Source: Paucibacter sp. KBW04 (GTDB lineage: Bacteria; Pseudomonadota; Gammaproteobacteria; Burkholderiales; Burkholderiaceae_C). From it: DNA of 64,000 bases. The notes under the pieces were generated by a model that was not told the origin of the DNA, ran no database searches, and worked only from the letters and a program-made list of their open reading frames with translations. A program made the translations under genes and the position numbers. Every line of letters starts with the position of its first letter. Position 1 is the first letter of the stretch. The stretch is taken from NCBI RefSeq assembly GCF_003852425.1, contig NZ_QAJN01000007.1:1-64000 (forward strand), in the 5' to 3' direction. This document shows, in pieces, positions 18,334-29,429 of the stretch.

Positions 18334-18352
18334 CCTTCACTCTTGAAATCAA
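18323..18352 (-). promoter_or_regulatory. Candidate pulA promoter
   Basis: On the minus strand TTGATT (18347-18352) and TATTAA (18323-18328) are 18 bases apart. The match to consensus is only moderate; the overlap with a symmetrical repeat arm makes it more credible as a regulated promoter. Confidence 0.35.
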
Positions 18353-18473
18353 GGCTTGGCTACCTGGCTCTACACCGCAGGGCTTGCCCTCTGTTCCAGG
18401 GACAAGGCCGACGCCGGGCGCAGCGAGTGAGGCCGAAAGCAAGCCGCCAGGGCGGCCCAAACGGGGCGGTTAA

Positions 18474-19919
<1,446 letters not shown>

Positions 19920-19935
19920 CGGTTTTGCTTGGGGC

Positions 19936-20640
19936 TTAACGCAAAACGCCCTTGCCCAACCACTGCGGCCAAATCTCCAGGCTGACCGACTTGTCGGCCA
20001 CCCCGGGATAGCCCGCCAACGCCGCCTGCAAGGCGGCGTTGTCTTTTGTGCGAGCGAACAAGACCTCGGCGATGGGGCCGCTGGCCAGGCGATACCAGGC
20101 GCCGATCTGGCCCTGGTCCAAGAGCAGTTGCAAATGGGCGCGGCGCCGCAGCGCCAGCTCCGGGGCGGCCTCTTGCGTTGGCCGGCCCAAGAGCAAGATA
20201 CGCGACTCCTCGATGCCGTCTGGATCGATGCCCTCCACATGCAGGGCGCGCATGGCCTGGGCTGGGCTCGCGTTAACGCTCATATAGCCCTCGCGCACAT
20301 ACTCGTCCGGGTCAAAGTAGCGCTGCAAGGCATCACGCGTGGCGGCTTGAGCGATCACGATGCCGCGCTTGAAGCCGCTGGGGTCGCGCAAGGGGCCGGC
20401 GGAGAAGAGCTTTTTCTCGGCGAACAAGCGCTTGAAGTTCTCGATATGGCCACGCTGCATGGCGGCCACCGCCGCCTTGTCATCCGGCGTGGCACGGCCG
20501 CGCTCCAGGAAGATGAACCACAGCGTGGTGGAGCTGCTGGCGCTGGGCTTGGCCGTGGCGGCCTCAATCAGCGCTGGCTTGTCGGCACAAGCCGTCAGGC
20601 CCAAGATCATCGAAGTCGTCAGTAGCGCTCGTCTTTGCAT
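19936..20640 (-). CDS. YCII-domain lipoprotein
   Basis: A 234-residue protein with a short signal peptide and lipobox LTAC (Cys 18). Two blocks resemble the YCII fold: FIFLERGRATPDDKAAVAAMQRGHIENFKRLFAEKKLFSAGPL-type sequence near residues 43-85, ending in RDALQRYFDPDEYVREGY, and a degenerate second copy after residue 150. YCII domains are small enzyme-like modules with a His/Asp pair; function here is unknown, and export to the envelope as a lipoprotein is unusual for this fold. GGGAG lies nine bases before the ATG. Confidence 0.72.
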   Translation of the reverse strand: MQRRALLTTSMILGLTACADKPALIEAATAKPSASSSTTLWFIFLERGRATPDDKAAVAAMQRGHIENFKRLFAEKKLFSAGPLRDPSGFKRGIVIAQAATRDALQRYFDPDEYVREGYMSVNASPAQAMRALHVEGIDPDGIEESRILLLGRPTQEAAPELALRRRAHLQLLLDQGQIGAWYRLASGPIAEVLFARTKDNAALQAALAGYPGVADKSVSLEIWPQWLGKGVLR

Positions 20641-20665
20641 GATTCATCACTCCCAAGAACTTGCT

Positions 20666-22009
<1,344 letters not shown>

Positions 22010-22026
22010 GCCAGGCTGCTGGCGCG

Positions 22027-22743
22027 TCAGTCCTTGGCGAAGAGATAGCCTTGGCCGCGCACGGTCTTGATGCGCTCGGCGGCCTGGGCGTCGTCGCCAA
22101 TCTTTTTGCGCAGGCGCGAGACACGGGCGTCGATGGCGCGGTCCAGGCCGTCGAACTCGATGCCACGCAGGCCTTGCATGATGTCTTCTCGGCTGACGGT
22201 GCTGCCGGCCCGCTCGGCCAGGAAATGCAGCAAATCGTACTCGGCCGTGGTCAGCTCCACCGGCGCACCGGCCAGGCGCACATCGCGGGCCGAGGGCTTG
22301 ATGACCAGCTCGCCAAAGCGCATCTCGTCCGACTCGGTGGCCGCCAGCAAGGGCGTCGTGTCACGCCGCAGCAAGGCCTTGATGCGGGCCATCAGCACCC
22401 GCGGTGCGACGGGCTTGGTGATGTAGTCGTCGGCCCCGCCTTCCAGGCCCAGCACCTGGTCGATATCGTCGTCGCGCGCGGTCAGCATGACGATGCGGCC
22501 GGCGAAGTCGCGCCGCACATCGCGCAGCACATCGAAGCCGTCCTTGTCGGGCAGATGGCCGTCCAGCAACACCACCTCAAAGGGCTGGGTGCGCATCAAG
22601 GCTTCGCCGTCCAGGCCGCTGCTGCAGTGCGTGACCTGGTAGCCCGCCTTGCGCAAGGCCTCGGCCACCAGCTGGGCCAGGCGCTCATCGTCTTCGACCA
22701 AGAGAATTCTTGCGCTGATGCTGGTGACTGCTTCCGTCGACAT
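22027..22743 (-). CDS. OmpR-family response regulator (RstA-like)
   Basis: A 238-residue transcription regulator. The receiver domain has the acidic pair EDDERL and the phosphoacceptor Asp in VVLLDGHLPDKDGFDVL; Thr and Lys of the switch appear in MLTARDDD and YITKPVAP. The C-terminal winged helix ends with FDGLDRAIDARVSRLRKKIG and TVRGQGYLFAKD, as in OmpR/PhoB proteins. GGAG lies eight bases before the ATG. It heads the operon with the kinase gene downstream. Target promoters cannot be inferred. Confidence 0.94.
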   Translation of the reverse strand: MSTEAVTSISARILLVEDDERLAQLVAEALRKAGYQVTHCSSGLDGEALMRTQPFEVVLLDGHLPDKDGFDVLRDVRRDFAGRIVMLTARDDDIDQVLGLEGGADDYITKPVAPRVLMARIKALLRRDTTPLLAATESDEMRFGELVIKPSARDVRLAGAPVELTTAEYDLLHFLAERAGSTVSREDIMQGLRGIEFDGLDRAIDARVSRLRKKIGDDAQAAERIKTVRGQGYLFAKD

Positions 22744-22804
22744 GGGTCGATCTCCGTGCTCTGTGATGGGGTGCCGATCGAGTGTAGCGGTGCGCCCCCG
22801 ATGT

Positions 22805-23731
22805 TCAGAGCAGGTCTTCGGAGGCCAGGGCCGCGATCTTCCAGCCCTCGCTGAGCTTGATCAATTGCAGGGATTTGACCCCCTGGGCGCTGAAGCGCCG
22901 CCCGTCCAGCCGCCCCTGTTGCTGGCAGCGCAGCCAGACATGGGCGACCCGGCCATGCATCTCCAAACGCTTGGTGGAGACGATTTCCTCATAGTCCTGC
23001 ATACGCCCGCCGGGCCCCAGCAATTCGTAGCGCTGGCGCATGAAGTCACGCAGATCGACCCGCTGCAAGCCCTCTTTCTCACTGCGATTGATCATGGCGC
23101 GAGGCATCAACCAAAAAGGCAGGGCCGAGACATTGGGCAGCCGCCCGGCGCGGTTGTTGAAGACACGATAGAAGCGCATCAAGCGGTCCTTGATGCGGGT
23201 TTCTTCGCTGCGCTCGGGGCCACGGCCGCCCCAGACAAAAAGCTTGGAGACACCCGCATAGCCGTCCAGCTCCAGGTCTTCCTGGTAGCGGTAGCCCAGG
23301 TCGAGCAAGACCTTTTGAGAGGCAATGTTCTCCGGCGCGGTCGTAGCGTAGAGCCGGCTCTGGCCCAGCACCTCCTGCGCATAGAGCAGGCAGCCAGCGG
23401 CGGCCTCGCGGGCATAGCCCTGGCCCCAGAAGCGCGGCAAAAAGGCGTAGCCGATGTCGGGCGCAGGCAGATAGTCGCGCTGCAAGAGCCCGCACATGCC
23501 CAGCAAGACCCCGTCGCTGGCCCGCTCCACCGCCCACAAGCCCAGGCCCGAGGACCAGTAGCCGGCGAAGAGCTTTTCCTCCATCCAGCGCTGGGCGGCC
23601 TCCAGGTCATGCACGCCGGGGTCGCGGATATTGGCGATCCAGGAGGGCTCCAGCAATTGCTCCAGCACATGGGGCGCGTCGGCGGGCTCAAACCAGCGCA
23701 GACGCAAGCGTTCCGTCGTCAAAACCAGCAT
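22805..23731 (-). CDS. GNAT acetyltransferase with C-terminal NTF2-like domain
   Basis: A 308-residue two-domain protein. Residues 1-165 form a RimJ/RimL-type acetyltransferase: LTTERLRLRWFEPADA, IGYAFLPRFWGQGYAREAA as acetyl-CoA loop, and NIASQKVLLDLGYRYQ. From about 180 a helix RIKDRLMRFYRVFNNR leads to a region ending KSLQLIKLSEGWKIAALASEDLL, the usual last strands of a SnoaL/NTF2-like domain (nuclear-transport-factor fold). The fusion could let the second domain present or bind a substrate. The ATG at 23731 has GGGGGAG about eight bases upstream. Confidence 0.82.
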   Translation of the reverse strand: MLVLTTERLRLRWFEPADAPHVLEQLLEPSWIANIRDPGVHDLEAAQRWMEEKLFAGYWSSGLGLWAVERASDGVLLGMCGLLQRDYLPAPDIGYAFLPRFWGQGYAREAAAGCLLYAQEVLGQSRLYATTAPENIASQKVLLDLGYRYQEDLELDGYAGVSKLFVWGGRGPERSEETRIKDRLMRFYRVFNNRAGRLPNVSALPFWLMPRAMINRSEKEGLQRVDLRDFMRQRYELLGPGGRMQDYEEIVSTKRLEMHGRVAHVWLRCQQQGRLDGRRFSAQGVKSLQLIKLSEGWKIAALASEDLL

Positions 23732-23744
23732 CAATTGGCTCCCC

Positions 23745-23760
23745 CCGGGAGAAATCCCGG
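23745..23760. repeat. GAAA-tetraloop hairpin in the divergent pyrF region
   Basis: CCGGGA-GAAA-TCCCGG is a perfect six-base stem. It sits 14 bases upstream of the GNAT-NTF2 start and directly adjoins that gene's Shine-Dalgarno on the minus strand, so in the minus-strand RNA it could influence access of ribosomes. On the plus strand it lies ahead of pyrF. Confidence 0.45.
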
Positions 23761-23795
23761 ACAATATGACACCTTAAACACGCCCATCATCGCCC

Positions 23796-24641
23796 ATGAA
23801 TTTCATCCAGCAACTGCAAGCCGCGGAAACTCTTAACGACTCCATGCTCTGCGTGGGCCTGGACCCCGAGCCGTCCAAGTTCCCCGGTGCATGGAAGGGT
23901 GACGCCGGCCGCATTTATGACTTCTGCGCCGCCATCGTCGATGCCACCAAGGATCTGGCCATCGCCTTCAAGCCGCAGATCGCTTACTTCGCCGCCCACC
24001 GCGCCGAGGATCAGCTGGAACGCCTGATGGCCCATATCAAGCGCGTGGCCCCCAATGTGCCGGTGATCCTGGACGCCAAGCGCGGCGATATCGGCTCCAC
24101 CGCCGAGCAGTACGCCAAGGAAGCCTTCGAGCGCTACCAGGCCGACGCGGTGACGCTCTCGCCCTTCATGGGCTTTGACTCCATCGAACCCTATCTGCGC
24201 TACCCGGACAAGGGCGCCATCCTGCTGTGCCGCACCTCCAACACCGGCGGCAATGACTGGCAGATGCAGCGCCTAGCCGATGTGGACGGCCAGCCCCGCC
24301 TCTACGAACATCTGGCCCGCCTGGCCCAGAGCGAGTGGAACAAAAACGGTCAGCTGGGTCTGGTGGTGGGCGCCACCTTCCCCAGCGAGATCGCCCGGGT
24401 GCGTGAGTTGGCCCCCACCCTGCCTCTGCTGATCCCCGGCGTGGGCGCCCAGGGCGGCGATGCCGAGGCCACGGTCAAGGCCGGCTGGCGCGGTGGCCCG
24501 GCCGTGCCGGCGGCCCAGCGCGGCAGCATCATCGTCAGCTCCTCGCGCGCCGTGCTCTACGCCAGCAATGGCAATGACTTTGCCGCCGCGGCCCGCCGTG
24601 TCGCCCTGGACACACGCGCCCTGCTGAACCGCGCACGCTGA
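23796..24641 (+). CDS. pyrF: Orotidine 5'-phosphate decarboxylase PyrF (type 2)
   Basis: A 281-residue enzyme for the last step of UMP synthesis, converting OMP to UMP and CO2. The catalytic block is [18 protein letters not shown] (Asp-Lys-Asp network), and the N-terminal [13 protein letters not shown] and the C-terminal [13 protein letters not shown] phosphate loop are clear. The ~280-residue length and the [10 protein letters not shown] sequence identify the longer type 2 subfamily. The ribosome-binding site is weak. It is transcribed alone. Confidence 0.96.
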   Translation: MNFIQQLQAAETLNDSMLCVGLDPEPSKFPGAWKGDAGRIYDFCAAIVDATKDLAIAFKPQIAYFAAHRAEDQLERLMAHIKRVAPNVPVILDAKRGDIGSTAEQYAKEAFERYQADAVTLSPFMGFDSIEPYLRYPDKGAILLCRTSNTGGNDWQMQRLADVDGQPRLYEHLARLAQSEWNKNGQLGLVVGATFPSEIARVRELAPTLPLLIPGVGAQGGDAEATVKAGWRGGPAVPAAQRGSIIVSSSRAVLYASNGNDFAAAARRVALDTRALLNRAR

Positions 24642-24660
24642 TCGCCCAGACGAACCCTAG

Positions 24661-24716
24661 GCCGCCGCCGGTTTAGGCCCAGCGGCGGCGCTCGGTTCGA
24701 GAACTATTGCTCGAAC
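24661..24716. repeat. Two hairpins after pyrF
   Basis: CCGCCGC/GCGGCGG arms (24661-24690) are followed by GTTCGAG/CTCGAAC arms (24695-24701 and 24710-24716) with an eight-base loop. Neither has a T-run, so at best they mark transcript ends by a non-canonical or RNA-stabilising role. The rest of the gap to 24863 shows nothing clear. Confidence 0.35.
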
Positions 24717-24862
24717 TCTCACCCAGCCCCGCCACGGGGCGCCGAATAGGCTGGGAATTCAGGTGCTCCACCAATGGATGGCCATGCGCACCTCAGGGAA
24801 ACTCCTGGCTTGAATAAGCAGCGAGCCGCTCGATCCCGAGCGATAAAGGCGACGAGGGCGGA

Positions 24863-27800
24863 GTGAGCATAGATTCCCAGGATGATTTGAGCAGCCTCGT
24901 TGGGCACGATATGAGCCCTGGCGAACAAAGGACGGCGCTGGAGCGCAGCGTGCGCTGGCGATCCATACGGCTGTTTCTGAGCGTCTCGGCCTTCATCCTG
25001 ATGGCGGGCTCCCTGGTGCTGCTGCTGAGCCGCACGGCGGCCGAACCCTTTTTCGGCTTCTTGCCACCAGCCCTGGCGGCCGGCCTGTCCCTGATCAGCT
25101 TGCTGAGCTACTGGCGCCTGCCAAGACGCTGGGGGCCCCATGCCCTGGGTTTGCTGATGGCCGGCATGATGCTGCTGGCCGCCTGCATCGCCGTCTCGCG
25201 CGAGCTGGGCACCTATTCCCTCACCCTGGCCGCGCTAAGCCTGCTGACGGCCCTGGGCACCGGCATGCTGGGCGTGCGCGCCGGCCTGGGCTTGGGCGGC
25301 CTGGCCCTGCTGCTGCTCGGTGGCATAGGCATGGCCGAGCTGCAGGGCTGGGCCACCAGCAATGCGGCCAATCATTCGCTGGGCTTGCGGATTTCGGCCC
25401 ATCTGATCCTGCTGATCTCGGGCCTGATGATAGGCGTGGGCCTGCTGCGCATCGTGCAGCGCGGCGCGCGCGACGCGGCCGAGCGCAACGCGCGCTTTCG
25501 CGGCCTCCTGAGCATGGCGGCCGATTGGTACTGGGAGATGAACCGCGAGTTCCGCTTCACCCATGTGGCCGAAGACAAACCCGGCAGCACCGGCCTGGAC
25601 CTGCAAGCCCGCCTGGGCAAGACGCCCTGGGAGCTGGGCCCGCAGGGAAGCAGCGATGAGGACATGGATGCCCACCGGGCCGATCTGGAGTCGCACCGCC
25701 CCTTCCACGGCGTGATGGTGCGGCGCCTGGGCCAGGACGGCAGCCTGCGCTACGTCTCAGTCAGCGGCGAACCGCGTTTCGACTCGCAGGGCAATTTCCG
25801 CGGCTACTGGGGCGTGGGCCGCGATGTCAGCGAGGAAGTGCAGGCCGAGCAGGCCATCCACGCCACCGAGACTCGTTACCGCGAGCTGTTCCGCCGCTCG
25901 CCCTCGCCCCTGGTGCTGCACCGCTGGGGCCGCGTCATCGACGCCAACCCCGCCGCCATGGCCATGTTTGGCTACACCCAGCGGGCCAGCATGATTGGCC
26001 AAGACCTGTTCTCGCACTACGAGCCCGGTGACGACGAGCGCGCCCGCCAGCGTGCGGCCAAGATGGAGTCCATGGCCGTGGGCGCCATCCTGCCCATGGC
26101 CGAGTTCCGCTTGCGCACCTTGTCCCGGCGCCGGCGCCTGGTCAGCGCCACCAGCGTGCGGGTGGACGCCATCAGCGGCCCCGCCACCTTGAGCTTTTTC
26201 ATCGACCAGACCGAGCAGTCGCGCGCCCAGGAGGCCTTGCGGCGCTCCGAGGCCCTGCTCTCCCATCTGGTGGCCACCAGCCCCGATGTGATCACCCTGA
26301 CCGAGATCAACACCGGCCGCTACGCCATGGTCAACAAGACCTTTGAGCGCCTCTCGGGCCACGCCATCGAGGACGTGCTGGGCCACACATCCGACGAGCT
26401 GGGCGTTTGGTTCGACCCGGCCGACCGCGAGCGCATCTTGGAAGGCATACGCCAGCACGGCCGCGTGACCGAGCAGCCAGTGATGTTCTGCAACAAGGCG
26501 GGCGAGCCCATCTCCATGGTGATGTCGGCCGCCCCCTTCGCCATGGATGGCGAGCAATACCTGGTCATCAATGCCCGTGACGTGACTGAGACCGAGCGTT
26601 CGCGCCTGGTCCATCAAGCCATTCTGGAGAACGCCTCCATCGGCATTGCCCTGACCCGCGATCAGCATTTTGTGCAGGCCAACCGCCTGGTGGAAGAAAT
26701 GTTCGGCTGGCCGGTCGGCGGCATGACGGGCCAGCATGGCCGCGTCGTCTGGCCCAGCGATGAGGAGTACGACGCCATCGGCAAGGAGCTGGGCCCCAAG
26801 CTGGCGGCGGGCGAGCAGGTCGAGGTCGAGCGCCCCATGCGCCGGCGCGACGGCAGCACCTTTTTGTGCCGTTTGCTGGCCAAGGCGGTGGACCCCAACC
26901 ACCCCAGTCGCGGCGGCACCATCTGGATCATGGAAGACGTCACCGAGCGGCGCCGCGTCGAGGCCGCCCTGGCCCAGGCCAAGGACGAGGCCCAGGCCGC
27001 CAACCGGGCCAAGAGCGCTTTTCTTGCCAATACCAGCCACGAGCTGCGCACCCCGCTGAACGGCTTGCTGGGCCTGGCCCGCATGCTGCAAAAACCCGAT
27101 CTGGACGAGCCCACCCGGCGCGAGTATCTGGACCAGATGCTGGACAGCGCCGAGAGCCTGTCCGGCCTGATCTCCGACATCCTCGACCTCTCCAAGATCG
27201 AGGCCGGCCGCCTCAGCCTGGAAGCCGCGCCCTTTGCCCTGCGCGAGATGCTGGCCACCATACGCATGGCCTATATCACCCTGGCCCAGGCCCGCGGCCT
27301 GAGCTTTGACATCCAGATCGACGAGGCCGTGCCCGCCTGGGCCGTGGGCGACCAGGTGCGCATCCGTCAGATCCTCAGCAACTATCTGGGCAATGCCCTC
27401 AAGTTCACCGCCAGCGGCTCTGTGCTGGTACGGGTCTTGGCGCGCCCGGACGAGCGGGTGCGCATCGAGGTGACGGACACCGGCCCCGGCATCGACGAGA
27501 GCCTGTTCGAGCGCCTGTTCCAGCCCTTCACCCAGGCGGACGAATCCACCACCCGCCGCTACGGGGGCACGGGGCTGGGCCTGTCCATCTGCCGCGAGCT
27601 GGCGGCCTTGATGGGCGGCGAAGTCGGCGTGCAAAGCCGGCTAGGCCAGGGCTCCACCTTCTGGGCCGAGCTGCCGCTCTCGCCCTCGCCCGCGCCCATC
27701 AGCGCCCGCCCGCGTGCGGCCAAGGAGAACGAAGACCTGCTGGGACTGCGCGTGCTGATGGTGGAAGACCACCCGGTCAATATGATGATTGGCGTGGCCC

Positions 27801-28147
27801 AGCTGCAGCAATGGGGGCTGGAGGTTTCACAGGCCAATGACGGCAGCCAGGCGGTGGAGGCCATCTTTGCCGCCGCCAGCATGGGCAAGCCTTTTGACGC
27901 CGTGCTGATGGATGTGCAGATGCCGGTGATGAGCGGCCACGAGGCCACCCGCGAGGTGCGCAAGCGCTTCTCGGCCGAGGAGCTGCCCATCGTCGCCCTG
28001 ACCGCCGCCGCCCTGGTGTCCGAGCGCGATGAAGCCCTGGCCGCAGGCATGAACGACTTCCTCACCAAGCCCATCGATGCGCCCAAGCTGCGTGCCACCC
28101 TGGTGCGCTTGATCGGCCACCGCGACAACGACCAGACCCGCAGCTGA
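24863..28147 (+). CDS. Hybrid sensor histidine kinase with multiple PAS domains
   Basis: A 1094-residue kinase. About six hydrophobic helices occupy residues 30-200 (7TM/MASE-like sensor region). Four PAS-like units follow at roughly 215-330, 335-455, 460-575 and 580-710, each ending in a motif such as GVGRDVSEEVQ or IMEDVTERRR. The phosphoacceptor is H726 in SHELRTPLNG. The ATPase domain has NALKFTASGS, DTGPGIDES and GGTGLGLSICREL. The C-terminal receiver domain has D1017 in VLMDVQMPVMSG. No output regulator or Hpt gene is adjacent, so it phosphorelays to a partner elsewhere. Start: GTG at 24863; an ATG at 24911 is an alternative that would not affect any domain. Confidence 0.92.
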   Translation: MSIDSQDDLSSLVGHDMSPGEQRTALERSVRWRSIRLFLSVSAFILMAGSLVLLLSRTAAEPFFGFLPPALAAGLSLISLLSYWRLPRRWGPHALGLLMAGMMLLAACIAVSRELGTYSLTLAALSLLTALGTGMLGVRAGLGLGGLALLLLGGIGMAELQGWATSNAANHSLGLRISAHLILLISGLMIGVGLLRIVQRGARDAAERNARFRGLLSMAADWYWEMNREFRFTHVAEDKPGSTGLDLQARLGKTPWELGPQGSSDEDMDAHRADLESHRPFHGVMVRRLGQDGSLRYVSVSGEPRFDSQGNFRGYWGVGRDVSEEVQAEQAIHATETRYRELFRRSPSPLVLHRWGRVIDANPAAMAMFGYTQRASMIGQDLFSHYEPGDDERARQRAAKMESMAVGAILPMAEFRLRTLSRRRRLVSATSVRVDAISGPATLSFFIDQTEQSRAQEALRRSEALLSHLVATSPDVITLTEINTGRYAMVNKTFERLSGHAIEDVLGHTSDELGVWFDPADRERILEGIRQHGRVTEQPVMFCNKAGEPISMVMSAAPFAMDGEQYLVINARDVTETERSRLVHQAILENASIGIALTRDQHFVQANRLVEEMFGWPVGGMTGQHGRVVWPSDEEYDAIGKELGPKLAAGEQVEVERPMRRRDGSTFLCRLLAKAVDPNHPSRGGTIWIMEDVTERRRVEAALAQAKDEAQAANRAKSAFLANTSHELRTPLNGLLGLARMLQKPDLDEPTRREYLDQMLDSAESLSGLISDILDLSKIEAGRLSLEAAPFALREMLATIRMAYITLAQARGLSFDIQIDEAVPAWAVGDQVRIRQILSNYLGNALKFTASGSVLVRVLARPDERVRIEVTDTGPGIDESLFERLFQPFTQADESTTRRYGGTGLGLSICRELAALMGGEVGVQSRLGQGSTFWAELPLSPSPAPISARPRAAKENEDLLGLRVLMVEDHPVNMMIGVAQLQQWGLEVSQANDGSQAVEAIFAAASMGKPFDAVLMDVQMPVMSGHEATREVRKRFSAEELPIVALTAAALVSERDEALAAGMNDFLTKPIDAPKLRATLVRLIGHRDNDQTRS

Positions 28148-28172
28148 AAGCGGCGCTCGGCCAGAAATTGGG

Positions 28173-29429
28173 CTAAGCGGCCTTGCCAGCGCCCTGGTTT
28201 TTACGCATGGCTTGCTTGAGCCGCTGGCGCAGCTCGGCCACCGTGATCTCGGGTCGCATCCAAAACGCGCCCACCTCGTCCTGCATCTCGATGCGGGCCC
28301 GCTCGCTGGTCGTCGAGCGCGGGCTGGCCAGCCTCGCGTCGGCATTGTTCAAGCGCACCAAGCTGTCGGCGGCGCAGGCGTCCAGCTCAGTCACCGGGAT
28401 GTCCTTGAGCACAGGCAATGAGCCCTTTTTGCGCGCGAAAGCGGCCTGCAAGCGCGGCTCCAGAATCAGCTTGGCCAGCAGGCGCTGCCCCGCCTGGCTG
28501 GAAGCATCGCGCACCCTTGGGAAGCTCAGCATATCGATGGCGGTGATGAAACTCTGCTGGGCCTCGGGCACGGGGGCGCAGACAAAGTCCTGATCCGCGC
28601 CGGTGCCGACCGACTTGAACTCGCCCTTGGCCCAGTCCCCCATCACCTGCATGGCGGCCTGGCCTTGGATGACCAGGGCGGTGGCGGCGTTCCAGGTCTT
28701 GACCTTGCCGGTGGGCGGGCGATAGGCCCGCAACTGGCCCAGAATCTCCAGCACCCGTATCACCCGCGGCTCGTCGAAGACCGTGGGGTCTTCTTTCACG
28801 TAGAGGCGCCGGTACAGCTCGGGCCCAGCCGCGCCGGCCATCAAGGTGGTGAAGAGCAGACGCACATTCCAGGCCTGATCGCTGATGGCCAGGGGCATCA
28901 GCCCGGCCCGCACAAACGCGGGGGCCTGGGCCAGGACATCGTCCCAGGTCTTGGGCAGGGGCAGATGCAGGCGACGGTAGAGCTTGGCATTGAACCAAGC
29001 CCAGTTCTCGTTGTGCAGGGTCACGGGCAGGCCGACCAGATCGCCCTTATTGCGCAACTCGGGCAGGACGAAGCCGTACAGCCGCGTCTGCCAGGCATCT
29101 TGCTGGGCCATATCGTTGAGCGGTGTCGCCAGGCCTAACGCGCCCAGGCTGGCGATGTCTTCGGCCCCCAACCACATGGCGGCGGGCGGAAAGCCGGCGG
29201 CAATGCGCATGACGGCGTCGCGCTTCATCAATTCATAGTCGGGCGAGGGCGTGTCGGACCAGCGCCCACCACCGGCCTTGAATTGCTGCGCGATCAAATC
29301 CAGGCTGGCGCGTTCGCTGGCCGAGATCCAGTAATGCGCGAGCTCGATGCGCGGGGCCTCGTCGGCCGCTCTGGCGCTGCCCAAGCTCAGGCTCAGTGCC
29401 CAAGAGCAAACAAGCAAGACGGCCTTCAT
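28173..29429 (-). CDS. Orphan extracellular sugar-type substrate-binding protein (SBP_bac_1)
   Basis: A 418-residue periplasmic binding protein with a signal peptide (VLLVCSWALSLSLGSARA). The mature part starts IELAHYWISASERASLDLIAQQF and carries GFPPAAMWLGAEDIASL, GLPVTLHNENWAWFNAKLY, and QGQAAMQVMGDWAKGEF, all typical of sugar-binding proteins of ABC importers such as GtsA/UgpB. No permease or ATPase genes are present. Its start codon overlaps the stop of the preceding GGDEF-EAL gene (ATGA, 29426-29429), so the two proteins are translated together; the likely job is sensing a sugar for that enzyme. That role is inference. Confidence 0.88.
   Translation of the reverse strand: MKAVLLVCSWALSLSLGSARAADEAPRIELAHYWISASERASLDLIAQQFKAGGGRWSDTPSPDYELMKRDAVMRIAAGFPPAAMWLGAEDIASLGALGLATPLNDMAQQDAWQTRLYGFVLPELRNKGDLVGLPVTLHNENWAWFNAKLYRRLHLPLPKTWDDVLAQAPAFVRAGLMPLAISDQAWNVRLLFTTLMAGAAGPELYRRLYVKEDPTVFDEPRVIRVLEILGQLRAYRPPTGKVKTWNAATALVIQGQAAMQVMGDWAKGEFKSVGTGADQDFVCAPVPEAQQSFITAIDMLSFPRVRDASSQAGQRLLAKLILEPRLQAAFARKKGSLPVLKDIPVTELDACAADSLVRLNNADARLASPRSTTSERARIEMQDEVGAFWMRPEITVAELRQRLKQAMRKNQGAGKAA

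Noticed and set aside
24695-24716. GTTCGAG/CTCGAAC hairpin resembling a tRNA T-arm
   Set aside because: The bases around it do not form acceptor, D or anticodon arms, so it is not a tRNA gene.
25757-27634. A 625-codon open frame on the minus strand
   Set aside because: It is antisense to the hybrid kinase, whose PAS, kinase and ATPase motifs are unmistakable; the antisense product is low-complexity.
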